From Cupriavidus oxalaticus (GTDB lineage Bacteria > Pseudomonadota > Gammaproteobacteria > Burkholderiales > Burkholderiaceae): 64,000 bases of DNA. The stretch covers positions 1,674,001 through 1,738,000 of the forward strand of contig NZ_CP038634.1 of the NCBI RefSeq assembly GCF_004768545.1, read 5' to 3'. The position numbers and the translations under genes were made by a program. Positions 63,753 through 64,000 of the stretch are shown one piece after another. Numbering within the stretch: the stretch's first letter is position 1; each line of letters begins with the position of its first letter. The notes beneath the pieces were generated by a model. It saw only the letters and a program-made list of their open reading frames with translations. It ran no database searches and was not told the DNA's origin.

Positions 63753-64000
63753 GACGGCGCGACCGCCACCGTCACGCAGGTGCGCGCGAGCAGCGCCAAT
63801 ATCGCGCTGTCGACCAGCGAGATCGCCGCCGGCAATGCCGCCGAGGTGGCATTGCGCGGCAGCACCACCGTGCAGCGCGTGGTCGGCACCATGCAGGACA
63901 TCAGCGCCAGCTCGGCCAAGATTGCCGAGATCACCGGCATCATCGAAGGCATTGCTTTCCAGACCAATATCCTGGCGCTCAACGCCGCGGTCGAGGCGGC
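63753..64000 (+). pseudogene. Degraded methyl-accepting chemotaxis protein fragment
   Basis: From 63753 an open frame encodes the cytoplasmic MCP signalling domain: T-V-T-Q-V-R-A-S-S, then E-I-A-A-G-N, then [12 protein letters not shown], and finally the hairpin tip [16 protein letters not shown]. There is no start codon, ligand domain, transmembrane segment or complete HAMP between it and dmpG. The stretch normally found after A-A-G-N (D-L-S-S-R-T-E-x-Q and the following methylation helix, about 45 residues) is missing in frame. The frame stays open to the window edge. Confidence 0.75.

Overview
This 64 kb window is GC-rich (high-GC third codon positions throughout) and reads as a chromosomal or chromid segment of a betaproteobacterium of the Burkholderiaceae, most likely Cupriavidus or a close relative. 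The reasons are six Bug/TctC-type periplasmic receptors, a DmpR/PoxR-type phenol regulon, a DUF3348-DUF802-OmpA-DUF2894 gene set and a tandem glycine riboswitch ahead of a DadA-type oxidase. The species call is inference. No rRNA, tRNA, CRISPR array, phage or intact insertion sequence was seen.

Layout. 1-2.1 kb: a MaoC-like hydratase (cut by the left edge), a thiolase-like protein without catalytic cysteines and a DUF35 Zn-ribbon/OB-fold partner, resembling the ChsH/Ltp2 hydratase-aldolase arrangement. 2.2-3.7 kb: an FAD amino-acid dehydrogenase behind a tandem glycine riboswitch. 4-8 kb: TonB-dependent receptor, Asp-box (BNR) protein with a Cys cluster, and thioredoxin-like protein. 8-16 kb: LysR regulator diverging from a tartrate operon (ttuC, glycerate 2-kinase, pyruvate kinase, enolase, Bug receptor) that can in principle take tartrate to pyruvate with its own glycolytic enzymes. 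16-20 kb: two more Bug receptors, a GntR regulator and an amidohydrolase. 20-25 kb: a four-gene operon coding for a MotA/ExbB/ZorA-like membrane protein with a long repeat tail, a MotB/OmpA-like partner, DUF3348 and DUF2894. This is the best candidate for an undescribed system. 25-26 kb: lumazine synthase under an FMN riboswitch. 26-31 kb: gamma-glutamyltransferase-like protein, Bug receptor and GAF protein with a divergent LysR gene, then a GST.

31-40 kb: an mhp operon (mhpCABD-bug-mhpFE, minus strand) with divergent mhpR, for 3-phenylpropionate or hydroxyphenylpropionate breakdown by meta cleavage. 40-47 kb: a PhoD-like phosphatase, then a citrate-synthase-fold lyase, class III CoA-transferase, Bug receptor and IclR regulator with three matching operators, and a glyoxalase remnant. 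47-49 kb: large-subunit catalase KatE. 49-64 kb: a sigma-54 phenol sensor (dmpR), a 1.26 kb gene-free stretch built around a long inverted repeat, then the phenol operon dmpKLMNOPQBC-E-H-I-F-G without dmpD. The window ends in a degraded chemotaxis-receptor fragment.

How the genes work together: the mhp and dmp operons both end in hydratase, aldolase and acylating acetaldehyde dehydrogenase, so dienoate intermediates from phenylpropionates and phenol reach pyruvate and acetyl-CoA through two paralogous enzyme sets about 30 kb apart in inverted orientation. The tartrate operon also delivers pyruvate. Much of the window is therefore catabolic, each block with its own local regulator (LysR, GntR, IclR, sigma-54) and often its own Bug receptor. 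A family of palindromes with a CTCTCCCGC core sits between many of the blocks.
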